This document shows positions 7,707 to 15,159 of a stretch of 50,038 nucleotides of DNA, in pieces; the stretch's first letter is position 1, and each line of letters begins with the position of its first letter. The DNA is from Palsa-851 sp035534435 (GTDB lineage Bacteria; Chloroflexota; Dormibacteria; Aeolococcales; Aeolococcaceae). Below the pieces are notes generated by a model that was given only the letters and a program-made list of their open reading frames with translations, had not been told where the DNA came from and made no database searches. The stretch is from positions 1 to 50,038 of the forward strand of contig DATLRX010000031.1 in NCBI GenBank assembly GCA_035534435.1, given 5' to 3'. A program made the position numbers and the translations under genes.

Positions 7707-8992
7707 TGGGTGTCCTCCCTGATCGTGGTCGGCGGCTTGGACGAGCGTCCGAGTGGGCGCGGCTCGCTACCGCGCGTACGCGCACGCGCCTGGGGTGTGC
7801 CGTCTTGGCCGTCTGTGTCATATAGGTGTGTGTGTTGGCCATATAGAGAGAGAGACAGACTCCCTACTTGCTCTACATGGCCAACGGCAGACAGCACGCG
7901 CGTGTGCGCGGGCGCGAGGCACCACCGCGACGGGAAGCCTTCGCCGAAGCCGCCGCGAGCGTGGGTGTTGACGCTGAGCTCTTTCGCGGCACGCCGGAGC
8001 GTTCGGTCGCTGATCCCTGCCTTCGCCGCCTCCGTCTTGACAGCCTGCGCTTCGTGAGGCAAGCCATCCGCGAGGTAATCGCGCAGGAAGTCGATGGCCT
8101 CGGTGACGGCGGTGCGTTTTTCCTCGTCGGGCGGGACGCCGAGCAGTTGAGCCGTCGTGAAGTCACTCGCGCCCGCGTCGACGAGCCGCACGGCGGGGAT
8201 CTCGACGCCGGAGTCGTGGGGCACGACGCAGCCTTGCAGCGCGAGTTTGAGTGCCGGAGCACGGCCACCCACGTTGCTCTTCCCGATGGCCAGGATCCTC
8301 GTCGCTCCCTCGGGATCGTCCGGATCCGCAGCCCAGAGGAGTACCGACCGTGCGAGGTTGCCGAAGGCACCGGAGCCGCTGATCCGGGTCAGGATATCCC
8401 GTGCCTCCCGGCGGTTCAGATGCATGACGCCGAGTACCACCAGGTCGTTGCGCTCGGCCATCTTTGCGAGTGGCTTGAGGACCGCGCGGACGTTCTGCTC
8501 GTTGTAGGTGTCGTGCTTCACCGGGATGTGGGCGACGACGGTGTCGATCATTACGACGCGGACGTGGCCGGCCACCAGCGCGGCTTCTAGGGCAGCGACT
8601 TCTCCGTTGATCGCAATATCCTCCGCGTCGCCGTCGATGCGATGTTCGAGGAAGTGGATCCGCGAGAGGTCCGCGCCCGCCGCCAAAAGGCGAGGGATGA
8701 TCACGGCACGTCGGTGGTCCTCCGCGCTGGCTATCGCCACGTCGACCGGCACGCCGTAGAAGTCGCCGGGGATCGTGCCTCGCGACCATCCCGCCGCGAG
8801 CGAGCAGAGTTCCACGGACTTGCCTAGGCCACCCTCACCGACGAGAAGGCTCACCATCGCGTTGGGGATGCGTTGCTCCCATGCCCACATGACGCGCTCC
8901 GGTTTGATCGAGGACGCAGGGACCAGCACGATCTCGTCCTCCGTCGCGTTCTCGAACAGAGCGACCGAATCCGCGACACGCTCCGGGCTCAT
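7703..8992 (-). CDS. RepA/DnaB-like AAA ATPase (AAA_25 type), replication helicase-like
   Basis: A 429-residue P-loop ATPase. Walker A is GEGGLGKS at residues 52-59. A Walker B-like VVMID lies at 146-150, followed by a HLNRREARDILTRISGSGAFGNLARS segment typical of RepA/RecA-fold helicase-like proteins of plasmids and satellites. Residues ~285-340 look like a helical DNA-binding domain (AAKAGISDRTLRRAAKEL). The last ~75 residues are low-complexity. The start overlaps the stop of the primase-type gene (ATGA). Together these two would drive autonomous replication of the excised element. The 3' part of the gene contains unusual GT/GA dinucleotide runs near 7818-7856. Confidence 0.85.
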   Translation of the reverse strand: MSPERVADSVALFENATEDEIVLVPASSIKPERVMWAWEQRIPNAMVSLLVGEGGLGKSVELCSLAAGWSRGTIPGDFYGVPVDVAIASAEDHRRAVIIPRLLAAGADLSRIHFLEHRIDGDAEDIAINGEVAALEAALVAGHVRVVMIDTVVAHIPVKHDTYNEQNVRAVLKPLAKMAERNDLVVLGVMHLNRREARDILTRISGSGAFGNLARSVLLWAADPDDPEGATRILAIGKSNVGGRAPALKLALQGCVVPHDSGVEIPAVRLVDAGASDFTTAQLLGVPPDEEKRTAVTEAIDFLRDYLADGLPHEAQAVKTEAAKAGISDRTLRRAAKELSVNTHARGGFGEGFPSRWCLAPAHTRVLSAVGHVEQVGSLSLSLYGQHTHLYDTDGQDGTPQARARTRGSEPRPLGRSSKPPTTIREDTQ

Positions 8993-9522
8993 GCCGACTC
9001 CTCCGTCGCGAGCGCAGCACCAACCGCGTCCGCGAGCGTCTCTGAGCCGACGTCGACGGCGTCCGCCACGGCCTTGATCGAGCTGGCGACGTCTGGGGTA
9101 AGACGACCTCGGACGTGGGCGAGTCGGGCGAGCTCACCGAGCATCGCAGCCGTCACGGGGTCGCCGAACGACTCGAACGCGGGTCTGCCGTGCGCACCGA
9201 TTGGGACGATGCCTTGCCACGTTCGCGGTCGATACCGCTCGCGCGATCCTGGCGGGAACAGATCGACAAACGCGAGGCCGGCACTAGCGACGACGTCGAG
9301 GTTTGGACACCCAGCGTGGCAGTGCAGTAGCACCTTCCCGTCGTCGGCTTCCTTGACGCTCAGACTGGCTTGCCGGTCGTCGTGATGCGGACACCGCGCA
9401 GTCCATCCTTCGCCGGAGCGGTGCACACCGTGGAGGTGCGCGAGGACGTTATCGACCGGGCGAGTTGCTAAACGCTCACCGCGATCCACGGTACCGGTGG
9501 GGTCGTTGCGCTGCGGCCTCAT
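8989..9522 (-). CDS. Primase-type CHC2 zinc-binding domain protein
   Basis: A 177-residue protein containing a DnaG-like N-terminal zinc module. C44-P-H-H47, then DDRQASLSV, then LLHC68-HAG-C72 reproduces the C..H...C..C pattern that binds zinc and template DNA. The full TOPRIM catalytic core of a primase is absent. The protein is therefore only the zinc domain plus a ~90-residue helical tail, possibly acting with the downstream AAA protein to which it is coupled by an ATGA overlap. The ATG at 9522 follows GAGAGGTTGG. This split is common in actinobacterial prophages and integrative elements. Confidence 0.83.
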   Translation of the reverse strand: MRPQRNDPTGTVDRGERLATRPVDNVLAHLHGVHRSGEGWTARCPHHDDRQASLSVKEADDGKVLLHCHAGCPNLDVVASAGLAFVDLFPPGSRERYRPRTWQGIVPIGAHGRPAFESFGDPVTAAMLGELARLAHVRGRLTPDVASSIKAVADAVDVGSETLADAVGAALATEESA

Positions 9523-9691
9523 CGGTCCAACCTCTCCGCGACCTTCCGCTTGCGCTTCGTGTCAGGACTGCCGCGCCGGATCATGGCCTACGTCTTCTCT
9601 AGGTCGTTGAGGCAATCAGCGCCGCTTTCGCGCCGAAGATCGAGGACAGCCATGTGGCGGGTCGCCGTATCCACGGTGCCGGTCGCCACCA

Positions 9692-9901
9692 TCAGCGGCG
9701 TACCGCGCGGAGCGACTCCACGTAAGCCTGCAAGTCTTCGTGCGCGATGCGGACCAGCCGCCCGATGCGAACGCTCTTGATCGCTCCGTGCGCGACGAGG
9801 GACTGCACCTGGCGTCCGCTCATCATCAGCGCGGCACCTGCCTCGTCGAACGAGTACAAGAGCCGGGTTGGGCGATCCGCGACCGGGAGATTGGTAGCCA
9901 T
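9692..9901 (-). CDS. xis: Excisionase-like HTH protein (recombination directionality factor)
   Basis: A 69-residue protein with a MerR/excisionase-type winged helix. The core is SFDEAGAALMMSGRQVQSLVAHGAIKSVRIGRLVRIAHEDLQAYV: helix, turn, helix, a beta wing, then the ILQYV-like closing helix typical of the HTH_17 family. The ATG follows GGAGG with good spacing. It is the first gene of the minus-strand cluster and lies closest to attR, as expected for an Xis that bends DNA near the att site. An inverted repeat at 9910-9946, just upstream, may be its operator. A plain transcription factor is the alternative. Confidence 0.83.
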   Translation of the reverse strand: MATNLPVADRPTRLLYSFDEAGAALMMSGRQVQSLVAHGAIKSVRIGRLVRIAHEDLQAYVESLRAVRR

Positions 9902-9909
9902 TCGATCCT

Positions 9910-9946
9910 CCGTCTTAGTTACAGCTTCAGAGCGGGTCTAAGACGG
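9910..9946. promoter_or_regulatory. Perfect 9-bp inverted repeat upstream of xis
   Basis: CCGTCTTAG at 9910-9918 is repeated in inverted orientation as CTAAGACGG at 9938-9946, with a 19-bp spacer. The half-site centres are 28 bp apart. The left arm starts 9 bp from the xis start codon and overlaps its ribosome site, so a bound dimer or Xis itself could repress the gene. Confidence 0.55.
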
Positions 9947-10088
9947 GTCACGAAGGCGTGTCGGTCGAAAGCGCGTGCGGGTCGAGTTGTCGCGAATCCT
10001 ACTACAAAGCGAACGAATGTGCGTCCTGCTCATACTCGCCGCGCTAGACAGCCTGGAATCGCGGACCAGCAAGTCCGCCGTCAGGATT

Positions 10089-10099
10089 TGACCCCCGCG
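10089..10099 (+). repeat. Candidate arm-type site near attR
   Basis: TGACCCCCGCG is identical to a segment of the repeat pair near attL (1280-1290) and lies 85 bases inside attR. It may be bound by the arm-binding domain of the integrase. The 282-bp stretch 9902-10183 otherwise holds no gene. Confidence 0.42.
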
Positions 10100-10183
10100 C
10101 ACTCCCGTTCAAGCTTGGTCGTGACCCCGGTTTTGAGGCGCACTTGTATTCGCTAGCGTGTCCTCGCACCCTACGGTCGGGTC

Positions 10184-10230
10184 CTTTGGATCCGCCATTC
10201 GAAGGTTCGAGTCCTTCCTCCCCAGCCACG
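10184..10230 (+). repeat. attR: truncated tRNA-Gln 3' end
   Basis: This is an exact copy of 1164-1210. The 5' half of a tRNA is absent upstream (the anticodon stem cannot form), so this is not a functional gene. It marks the right end of the element and the return to chromosomal sequence. Confidence 0.93.
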
Positions 10231-10390
10231 CCAAAACGCTCGCCCGAGGCGGTCACCTCGCTGCCTGGGAGCAGCCACGGACCCTCACCCGCCCCGGCTT
10301 CTCCCGATACCCTCGACGAATCGATGTAGTTAGATGCAGGCTTCAGGCCCGTCGTCAGCACCATCAGATCGCCAACGAGTGGAGGTGGCA

Positions 10391-10855
10391 GTGGCCCAAC
10401 CCACGCAGCCCGCAGCGCGGATGATCGTGTGCCACTTCATCGTCTCCGACGACGTCGAGCGCTCCGCCCGCTTCTACACCGAGGTGCTCGGCGGCAGGGT
10501 GGTCTTTGGACCGGTGCCGACGAATATCGAACTCGCCAACACCTACATCATCATCAACGGAGGCGGCGGTCCCACGGACGACAAGCCCACGGTCACCCTC
10601 GAGACACCAAGCGACCCCGACCGGGTCAGCAGCTTCCTGAACATCCGGGTCACGGATGTCCACGCCGTGTACGACGAATGGAGCGCCCGGGGTGCGCAAT
10701 TCCTGACTCCGCCGAAGCAGCACGCGTACGAGATCCGGTGCTACATCCGAGATCCCGACGGTTACATCATCGAGGTCGGGCAAACCACCGATCCCAGGGG
10801 AGACTGGTGGCCTGCCGAGTGGCAACCGATCAACTCCGGCGAGCAATCCGACTGA
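10391..10855 (+). CDS. VOC (glyoxalase/bleomycin-resistance fold) family protein
   Basis: A single-domain vicinal-oxygen-chelate protein of about 154 residues from a GTG at 10391, preceded by GGAGGT; the ATG at 10421 is an alternative start at the edge of the domain. Features are the N-terminal HFIVSDDVERSARFYTEVLG (first beta-alpha-beta unit) and the C-terminal RDPDGYIIEVGQT, with the usual metal-ligand Glu in IIEV. Substrate cannot be told from sequence; the family includes dioxygenases, glyoxalases and antibiotic-binding proteins. It is the first chromosomal gene right of attR. Confidence 0.82.
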   Translation: MAQPTQPAARMIVCHFIVSDDVERSARFYTEVLGGRVVFGPVPTNIELANTYIIINGGGGPTDDKPTVTLETPSDPDRVSSFLNIRVTDVHAVYDEWSARGAQFLTPPKQHAYEIRCYIRDPDGYIIEVGQTTDPRGDWWPAEWQPINSGEQSD

Positions 10856-11215
10856 TTGCTTGACCGGCCCGGGAACGACCAGCCCGGTGCGGAACGACTC
10901 CTTGTCGCCGCGCGGCGGGCTCAGGGAGGCCGGGTCGGACGCATCGACACGAACGGGCATATCACGCTGCTCAACGAAACGTTCATCCAACCGACCGGTA
11001 TCGCCATCGACAGTGGCGGCACCGTGTGGATCGCTGAGCAGGGAGCAGGCACGATTGATCACGTCGCATCCCGCGGTGACGTCGTGCGCTACAAGGTCGA
11101 CTCGCCGTTCGCACAGCCCGAGGATCTGGTTGCGGCACCCGACGGGACGATGTGGTTCACCGAGTTCGGCAGCGAGGAGGTCGGACGGTTCACGGTTGCC
11201 AACCCGGGGGATTGA
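10856..11215 (+). pseudogene. Truncated streptogramin-lyase-like (Vgb) beta-propeller fragment
   Basis: Translation from about 10928 to 11215 gives roughly 95 residues of beta-propeller blades: GRVGRIDTNGHITLL, PTGIAIDSGGTVWIAEQG, PEDLVAAPDGTMWFTEFG. These match virginiamycin B lyase/NHL-type blades with the G.iW.TE motif. A full protein has about 290-300 residues and seven blades, whereas only two or three remain. There is no start region with a recognisable signal and the stop comes right after a blade. The fragment overlaps the 3' end of the convergent transporter gene by 127 bases, suggesting a deletion that joined the two. Confidence 0.6.
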
Positions 11216-12201
11216 GGTGAGCTGCGAACCCGGTGCGGGCCTGGCGAGACGGCATGCCCTGCGGCGGCGGCATCGACCTTCGTCGCGGGCTCACCGTCGC
11301 TCTTGTGCAATGCGACCGCGAGCATGACCAGCGCGATGCCGGCGAGGTCGACGAGTGTCGGCAGCTGGCGCAGCACGATGACGCCCACGACAGCCGCGGT
11401 CGCGGGCAGGAGCGCGACGAACAGCGCATACGTCGACCTCGGCAATCGTGCCATCGCCAGCTGGTCGAACACGTATGGAATCACCGACGAGGACACGCCG
11501 ACCCCGACGCCGGCAGCGATCGCGACCGGGTCGCCGAACGCGTGCGCCGCGCTCACCAGACCGACCGGCGTCACGAAGACCAGGCCGAACATCATCGCGC
11601 CCGCAAGCCCATCGATCCCACCCATGGCGGTGCGGCGTGACACCCGATGCGCAAGGATGATGTAGGCGGCGAAGAGCGCAGCGTTCGCAAACGCACATGC
11701 CACACCAACCGCGCCGCCCTCAAAGCGCGCGTTCGTGAGCAGATACACGCCCGCGGTGGCAAGACCGACCGCCAAGAAGTTGCGCCCGATACGAGCGGCG
11801 ACGACGGCAAGGACGATCGGCCCGATGAACTCGATGGCGGCGACGGTCGCCAGCGGCAGGCGATCGATCGACTCGTAGAAGCACACGTTCATCACCGCGA
11901 ACACGGCGCCGAGCGCGACGATCAGTCCCTTCCCGCCCCGATCAAGCGCGGCGAACCCTCGCCAAGGCCGCCGCCAGACCGCGAAGACCACGGCCGCCGC
12001 CGCGATGCGCAACCACGCGACGCCGAGCACGTCGACGCGCGCGAACAGGAGCACCGCGAACGACGGACCGAGGTAATGAAAGAGCGCGCTCCCGACGAAG
12101 TACGCCTGTGGCGGCACGTTCGCGCGGGCAGACCGCGAGGGTCGGCGCAGCGGCGTTCGCGGCATGTCGACACCGTAGCGCACACCCGGAGTGATTGACA
12201 T
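11089..12201 (-). CDS. EamA/DMT-superfamily transporter (RhtA-like exporter)
   Basis: A multi-pass inner-membrane protein of up to 370 residues (M13 at 12165 is an alternative start). About ten hydrophobic segments run from residue ~35 to ~300, arranged as two EamA repeats. Typical family text includes FYESIDRLPLATVAAIEFIGPI and the second-repeat counterpart ending LVDLAGIALVMLAVALH. RhtA-type members export threonine, homoserine or other amino acids. The last ~65 residues are hydrophilic and lie antisense to the Vgb-like fragment, so the original C-terminus was probably near residue 305 and the tail is read-through. A divergent Lrp/AsnC regulator supports an amino-acid export role. Confidence 0.85.
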   Translation of the reverse strand: MSITPGVRYGVDMPRTPLRRPSRSARANVPPQAYFVGSALFHYLGPSFAVLLFARVDVLGVAWLRIAAAAVVFAVWRRPWRGFAALDRGGKGLIVALGAVFAVMNVCFYESIDRLPLATVAAIEFIGPIVLAVVAARIGRNFLAVGLATAGVYLLTNARFEGGAVGVACAFANAALFAAYIILAHRVSRRTAMGGIDGLAGAMMFGLVFVTPVGLVSAAHAFGDPVAIAAGVGVGVSSSVIPYVFDQLAMARLPRSTYALFVALLPATAAVVGVIVLRQLPTLVDLAGIALVMLAVALHKSDGEPATKVDAAAAGHAVSPGPHRVRSSPQSPGLATVNRPTSSLPNSVNHIVPSGAATRSSGCANGESTL

Positions 12202-12223
12202 AGGTGATCATCGGCATTAGGCT
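12195..12223 (+). promoter_or_regulatory. Promoter of the Lrp-family regulator
   Basis: TTGACA (12195-12200), a 17-bp spacer and TAGGCT (12218-12223) form a strong sigma-70-type promoter, with the ATG 11 bases after the -10 box. It overlaps the start of the divergent transporter gene, so one bound regulator could control both. Confidence 0.7.
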
Positions 12224-12234
12224 GCGATTACCTT

Positions 12235-12723
12235 ATGAAAGTCGGCTCCAGACGCTCAGCGACGACTGTTCCTGTTCGCCTGGATCATGTCGACCGCAAG
12301 ATCATCGGTGAACTCGTCGCGGACGGCCGGACGCCGCTTGCCGCGCTCGCGCGGCGAGTGCACCTCTCGCCGCCGGCCGTGTCGGAGCGCGTCGCACGCC
12401 TCGAGGAGGCAGGGGTCATCACTGGGTATCGCGCCGTCATCGATCCGAGGGCCCTCGGCTATCAGCTCACTGCCATCGTCCGGGTGAGACCCGCGCCCGG
12501 CCAGCTGCATCGGATCCCGGAGCTGGCGCTGCAGATCCCCGAGGTCGGCGAGTGTCACCGCATCACGGGCGAGGACTGCTTCTATCTCAAGGTGCACCTG
12601 CGCTCGATCGACGAGCTCACGAGCCTGCTCGACAGATTCCTTGCCTACGGCGAAACCACGACCTCGATCATCAACGCCTCACCGATCCCCCACCGCGAGC
12701 CGCCCATTCCCGAGAGAACCTGA
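12235..12723 (+). CDS. Lrp/AsnC-family transcriptional regulator
   Basis: A 162-residue regulator. Residues ~18-75 are the N-terminal AsnC-type helix-turn-helix (LDHVDRKIIGELVADGRTPLAALARRVHLSPPAVSERVARLEEAGVI). Residues ~80-155 are the RAM/AsnC ligand-binding domain (GYQLTAIVRVRP, ITGEDCFYLKVHL), which binds amino acids and forms octamers. It is divergent from an RhtA-like exporter with only 33 bases between the starts, the standard arrangement of an amino-acid-sensing regulator and its exporter. Autoregulation is likely by family precedent. Confidence 0.92.
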   Translation: MKVGSRRSATTVPVRLDHVDRKIIGELVADGRTPLAALARRVHLSPPAVSERVARLEEAGVITGYRAVIDPRALGYQLTAIVRVRPAPGQLHRIPELALQIPEVGECHRITGEDCFYLKVHLRSIDELTSLLDRFLAYGETTTSIINASPIPHREPPIPERT

Positions 12724-12758
12724 TTGCCTGGCGCGACGGGCGCGATCAGACTTGTGCC

Positions 12759-12965
12759 ATGGCGGACAACAAGGCGCAGATCGGCCGGGCCATGCGATTC
12801 GTCGCTTCCGGCGGATGGACCACCGAGGATCCCGACGTCATGGCAGAACTCCTCGAGCGAGCCGAAGCTTTGGCGCTCTCGGTCGCCGCCGATCCGCTCG
12901 CGTCATCTGACGTTCGCGAACTTGCGCAGGACTTTCTCGACCGGGTGAAGCTCGATCTGGCGTGA
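12759..12965 (+). CDS. Small hypothetical protein (68 residues)
   Basis: A short acidic helical protein from an ATG at 12759 (MADNKAQIGRAMRFVA...), ending in a charged helix (LAQDFLDRVKLDLA). The coding frame has consistent G/C third positions. I recognise no family. It lies 35 bases after the Lrp gene and could be co-transcribed. CAGACT at 12748 may be a -10 box for a leaderless transcript. Confidence 0.55.
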   Translation: MADNKAQIGRAMRFVASGGWTTEDPDVMAELLERAEALALSVAADPLASSDVRELAQDFLDRVKLDLA

Positions 12966-12986
12966 TCGGGAACGGCACCGGTTGAC

Positions 12987-13391
12987 CTAGGTCTGAGCGG
13001 ACGCCTCGCTCGAAGCGCCAGCAGACCAGGCCGGGAGCTCCTGCAGCGACCAGGTGTTGCCGTCCGGGTCACTGAAGAAGACGAAGTTTCCCCACGGCTG
13101 GACATCGACATCGCTCGCGTTGACTCCGCGGCTGATGAGCTCCTGCCTGGCCGCCTCGGCATTCGCCACCACCATCTGCACGCCCTTCTGCGAGCCGGGC
13201 GGCATCTGCGTGATCCCGGTGCCCATGACGATGGAACAGGCCGACCCCGGAGGGGTCAGCTGGACAAACCGGAGGCCATCGTTGACCTGATGGTCATGGT
13301 CGGCGTTGAAGCCGACGTGGTCCACGTAGAACGCCTTGGCGCGGTCGACATCGGACACGGGAATCGCGACGAGTTCGATCTTCATATCCAT
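12987..13391 (-). CDS. VOC (glyoxalase-like) family protein
   Basis: A 134-residue single-domain VOC protein. It starts with IELVAIPVSDVDRAKAFYVDHVGF and ends its domain with NFVFFSDPDGNTWSLQELP, which includes the usual Glu metal ligand. The start at 13391 is supported by a TAGACT -10 box at 13398-13403, six bases upstream, which implies a leaderless mRNA. It resembles the glyoxalase-superfamily proteins often annotated as lactoylglutathione-lyase-like. Substrate is unknown. Confidence 0.87.
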   Translation of the reverse strand: MDMKIELVAIPVSDVDRAKAFYVDHVGFNADHDHQVNDGLRFVQLTPPGSACSIVMGTGITQMPPGSQKGVQMVVANAEAARQELISRGVNASDVDVQPWGNFVFFSDPDGNTWSLQELPAWSAGASSEASAQT

Positions 13392-13453
13392 GCGCGTAGT
13401 CTATCGAGGGCCGCTCCCGGCACCAACAACCGTCGGTCACGAATGAGGCCCCG

Positions 13454-13768
13454 ATGCAGAAGCGACTGGTCACCCGGTACGCGACGAAATCCACTGAGGC
13501 TGCTGACGAGAATCAGCGCAGGGTGGAAGGTGTTTTCGCCGAGCTCGAGGCGAACAAGCCCGACAACGTGAGCTACATCGTGCTCCGCCTCGAGGACGGC
13601 TCATTCGTCCACGTGTCATTCCACGATCACACCGACGACGAGGTCAACCCGATCTCGTCGACCGCGGCGTTCGCGCACTTTCAGGATGGTCACGAGGAGC
13701 GCCGCGACGGCGGCGTCAATCAGCAGAAGGCGACTCTCGTCGGCGCCTACATCACCGACATCGGCTGA
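13454..13768 (+). CDS. Hypothetical protein, possible antibiotic-biosynthesis-monooxygenase-like fold
   Basis: A 104-residue protein starting at an ATG after GAGGCCCCG. The pattern MQKRLVTRYATK ... DENQRRVEGVFAEL ... NVSYIVLRLEDGSFVHVSFHD alternates strand, helix and strand like small dimeric alpha/beta-barrel (ABM-type) proteins. No diagnostic catalytic residue is visible, so only a fold-level suggestion is made. Confidence 0.68.
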   Translation: MQKRLVTRYATKSTEAADENQRRVEGVFAELEANKPDNVSYIVLRLEDGSFVHVSFHDHTDDEVNPISSTAAFAHFQDGHEERRDGGVNQQKATLVGAYITDIG

Positions 13769-13782
13769 GGAGGGCGGGCGGA

Positions 13783-14259
13783 CTACGCGTCCGCTCGTCT
13801 CGATTCCCGGACCGCCCGATCGATCTGATCGGCATGGTCGTGGCAGTGCGCGGCGTAGATCTCGAGCCACGTCGTGACCGAGTACGGCCCGCTCTCGCTG
13901 TGCACGCCGGTGCGGCTCCAGTCGGCGTCGCTGAGGCACACCAGCAGCGACGCCGACGATTCGCGAGCGGCTCGCACCGCCGCGAGCGAGCTCGCGACCG
14001 GCCGGTCGCGATAGTGCAGCCGGCGCGAGAACTCCATCTCGTCGTAGCCGTCGATCCGCGCGCCGTCCTCGGCGAGCAGCTTGCGCAGGCGGACCGCCGA
14101 TGTCAGCTCGCTGTCGGCGGTGTGGTGCACCACCTCGCGCGCTGACCACCCGCCATCGGCCGGCCGGTAGTCGAGCTCGGCGTCCGACACATCCCGCACC
14201 GCGATGGCGAGCCGCTCGGGACCCTGCTCGTAGCGACGGATCAGTTCATCTCGCTGCAT
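13783..14259 (-). CDS. DinB-family metal-dependent protein
   Basis: A 158-residue four-helix protein of the DinB/YfiT superfamily. The start at 14259 has a clear GGAGG. Residues near 45-50 (EVVHHTADSE) and near 135-140 (YAAHCHDHADQID) supply the three histidines that bind a divalent metal. WSAREVVHH and the C-terminal H..H pattern are characteristic. Members act as thiol-dependent transferases or are of unknown function. It converges on the small gene at 13454. Confidence 0.87.
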   Translation of the reverse strand: MQRDELIRRYEQGPERLAIAVRDVSDAELDYRPADGGWSAREVVHHTADSELTSAVRLRKLLAEDGARIDGYDEMEFSRRLHYRDRPVASSLAAVRAARESSASLLVCLSDADWSRTGVHSESGPYSVTTWLEIYAAHCHDHADQIDRAVRESRRADA

Positions 14260-14388
14260 TGGTTCCTCCACCGGTTCATGACGCCCCTGCGCAGTGCAGC
14301 CTCCAACACGGAATCGTACCGGCTGTCGAGAACGGAGCCTCCTGTTCGTCGTCTGAGTAGGTCCAGTCAGACCATGAGGAGAAAGGAA

Positions 14389-15087
14389 ATGCCCGACGAC
14401 ATCGCGACGTACCCGCCCGACGCGGGCGCGACCACGTACTTGCTCACGGTTCGCGGCGCCACAAACGCGCCGACACTCGAGGAGGCGCGCGCGCTCCACA
14501 ACGCCACAGCGGGCGCACCGCAGAGCGCCGCCGGCGCCCGCGCCCTCGGCGACCTGAGTCACAACGTCTTCGCGCCGATCAGCAAGGAGCTCGACGGGCA
14601 GCTGCTGTTCATCGATCGCTGGAACAGCCTGTCCGGGCTCGGCATGTTCTTCGCGAACCCGCAGGTCCAGGAGGCTGCCGGACAGCTGTTCTCGACTCGC
14701 GACGGCATCGTCTGGTCGCGCCTCGACGGATTCGGCGGATTCGCCCTGCCGGTGCCCGCCGGCCGCACGACTGCTGCGGTCGGTCTCATCCGGGTGTCGG
14801 TGACGTCAGTCGATGATGCGGCGAAGGCATTCACCGCATATGCCGGAACGACGATCAACACCGCGCGCTCGTACGGGATGGTGAGTCACACCACCTGGCT
14901 GCGACTCCCGAACCCGGGTGAGCCGGCGACGAACGAGATCATCGGTGTCGACACCTGGATGGACGCCGCCCGGATGAACGAGTACTACGACCTGTCGCTC
15001 GGCTTCGACCACTTCGGCCCCGTCTTCGCCGGTGCGCCGGAGACGTCGGTCTGGCGCACCGCCCCTGGCGAGTGGGTGGAGTGGTAA
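14389..15087 (+). CDS. Hypothetical protein (232 residues)
   Basis: It starts at an ATG preceded by AGGAGAAAGGA; an in-frame ATG five codons earlier overlaps that ribosome site and is less likely. The protein looks like two repeats of a ferredoxin-like alpha/beta unit (TYLLTVRG...EEARALHNATAG and VGLIRVSVTS...AAKAFTAYAG), as in stress-responsive or ABM-type proteins. No active-site motif is seen. A GC-rich hairpin follows the stop. Confidence 0.72.
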   Translation: MPDDIATYPPDAGATTYLLTVRGATNAPTLEEARALHNATAGAPQSAAGARALGDLSHNVFAPISKELDGQLLFIDRWNSLSGLGMFFANPQVQEAAGQLFSTRDGIVWSRLDGFGGFALPVPAGRTTAAVGLIRVSVTSVDDAAKAFTAYAGTTINTARSYGMVSHTTWLRLPNPGEPATNEIIGVDTWMDAARMNEYYDLSLGFDHFGPVFAGAPETSVWRTAPGEWVEW

Positions 15088-15116
15088 CCGCCTCGTTCTG
15101 AGACCCATGCAGCCGG

Positions 15117-15141
15117 CGCCCGCCTCCTCGCGAGGCGGGCG
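15117..15141 (+). terminator. GC-rich hairpin, candidate terminator
   Basis: CGCCCGCCTC (15117-15126) pairs perfectly with GAGGCGGGCG (15132-15141) around a 5-base loop. No T-run follows, so it is an atypical terminator or processing stem between two same-strand genes. Confidence 0.45.
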
Positions 15142-15159
15142 TTCGGCGATGATGCGCGG

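Larger units (their letters stand above)
1164..10230. mobile_element. Integrated phage-satellite-like element in tRNA-Gln (~9.07 kb)
   Basis: The element is bounded by 47-bp identical direct repeats (1164-1210 and 10184-10230) that correspond to the 3' part of tRNA-Gln. An integrase sits directly inside attL. An excisionase-like protein, a primase-type zinc protein, an AAA helicase-like protein, a scaffold-like protein and a capsid lie on the opposite strand, and three cargo genes plus a SHOCT membrane protein lie between. No terminase, portal, protease or tail gene can be found. The size and gene content resemble the ~10-kb phiRv1/phiRv2 prophage-like elements of Mycobacterium tuberculosis. 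Helper-phage dependence is inferred. Confidence 0.9.

Noticed and set aside
10184..10230. A second tRNA-Gln gene
   Set aside because: Only the 3' part from the anticodon loop is present; acceptor, D and anticodon stems cannot form.
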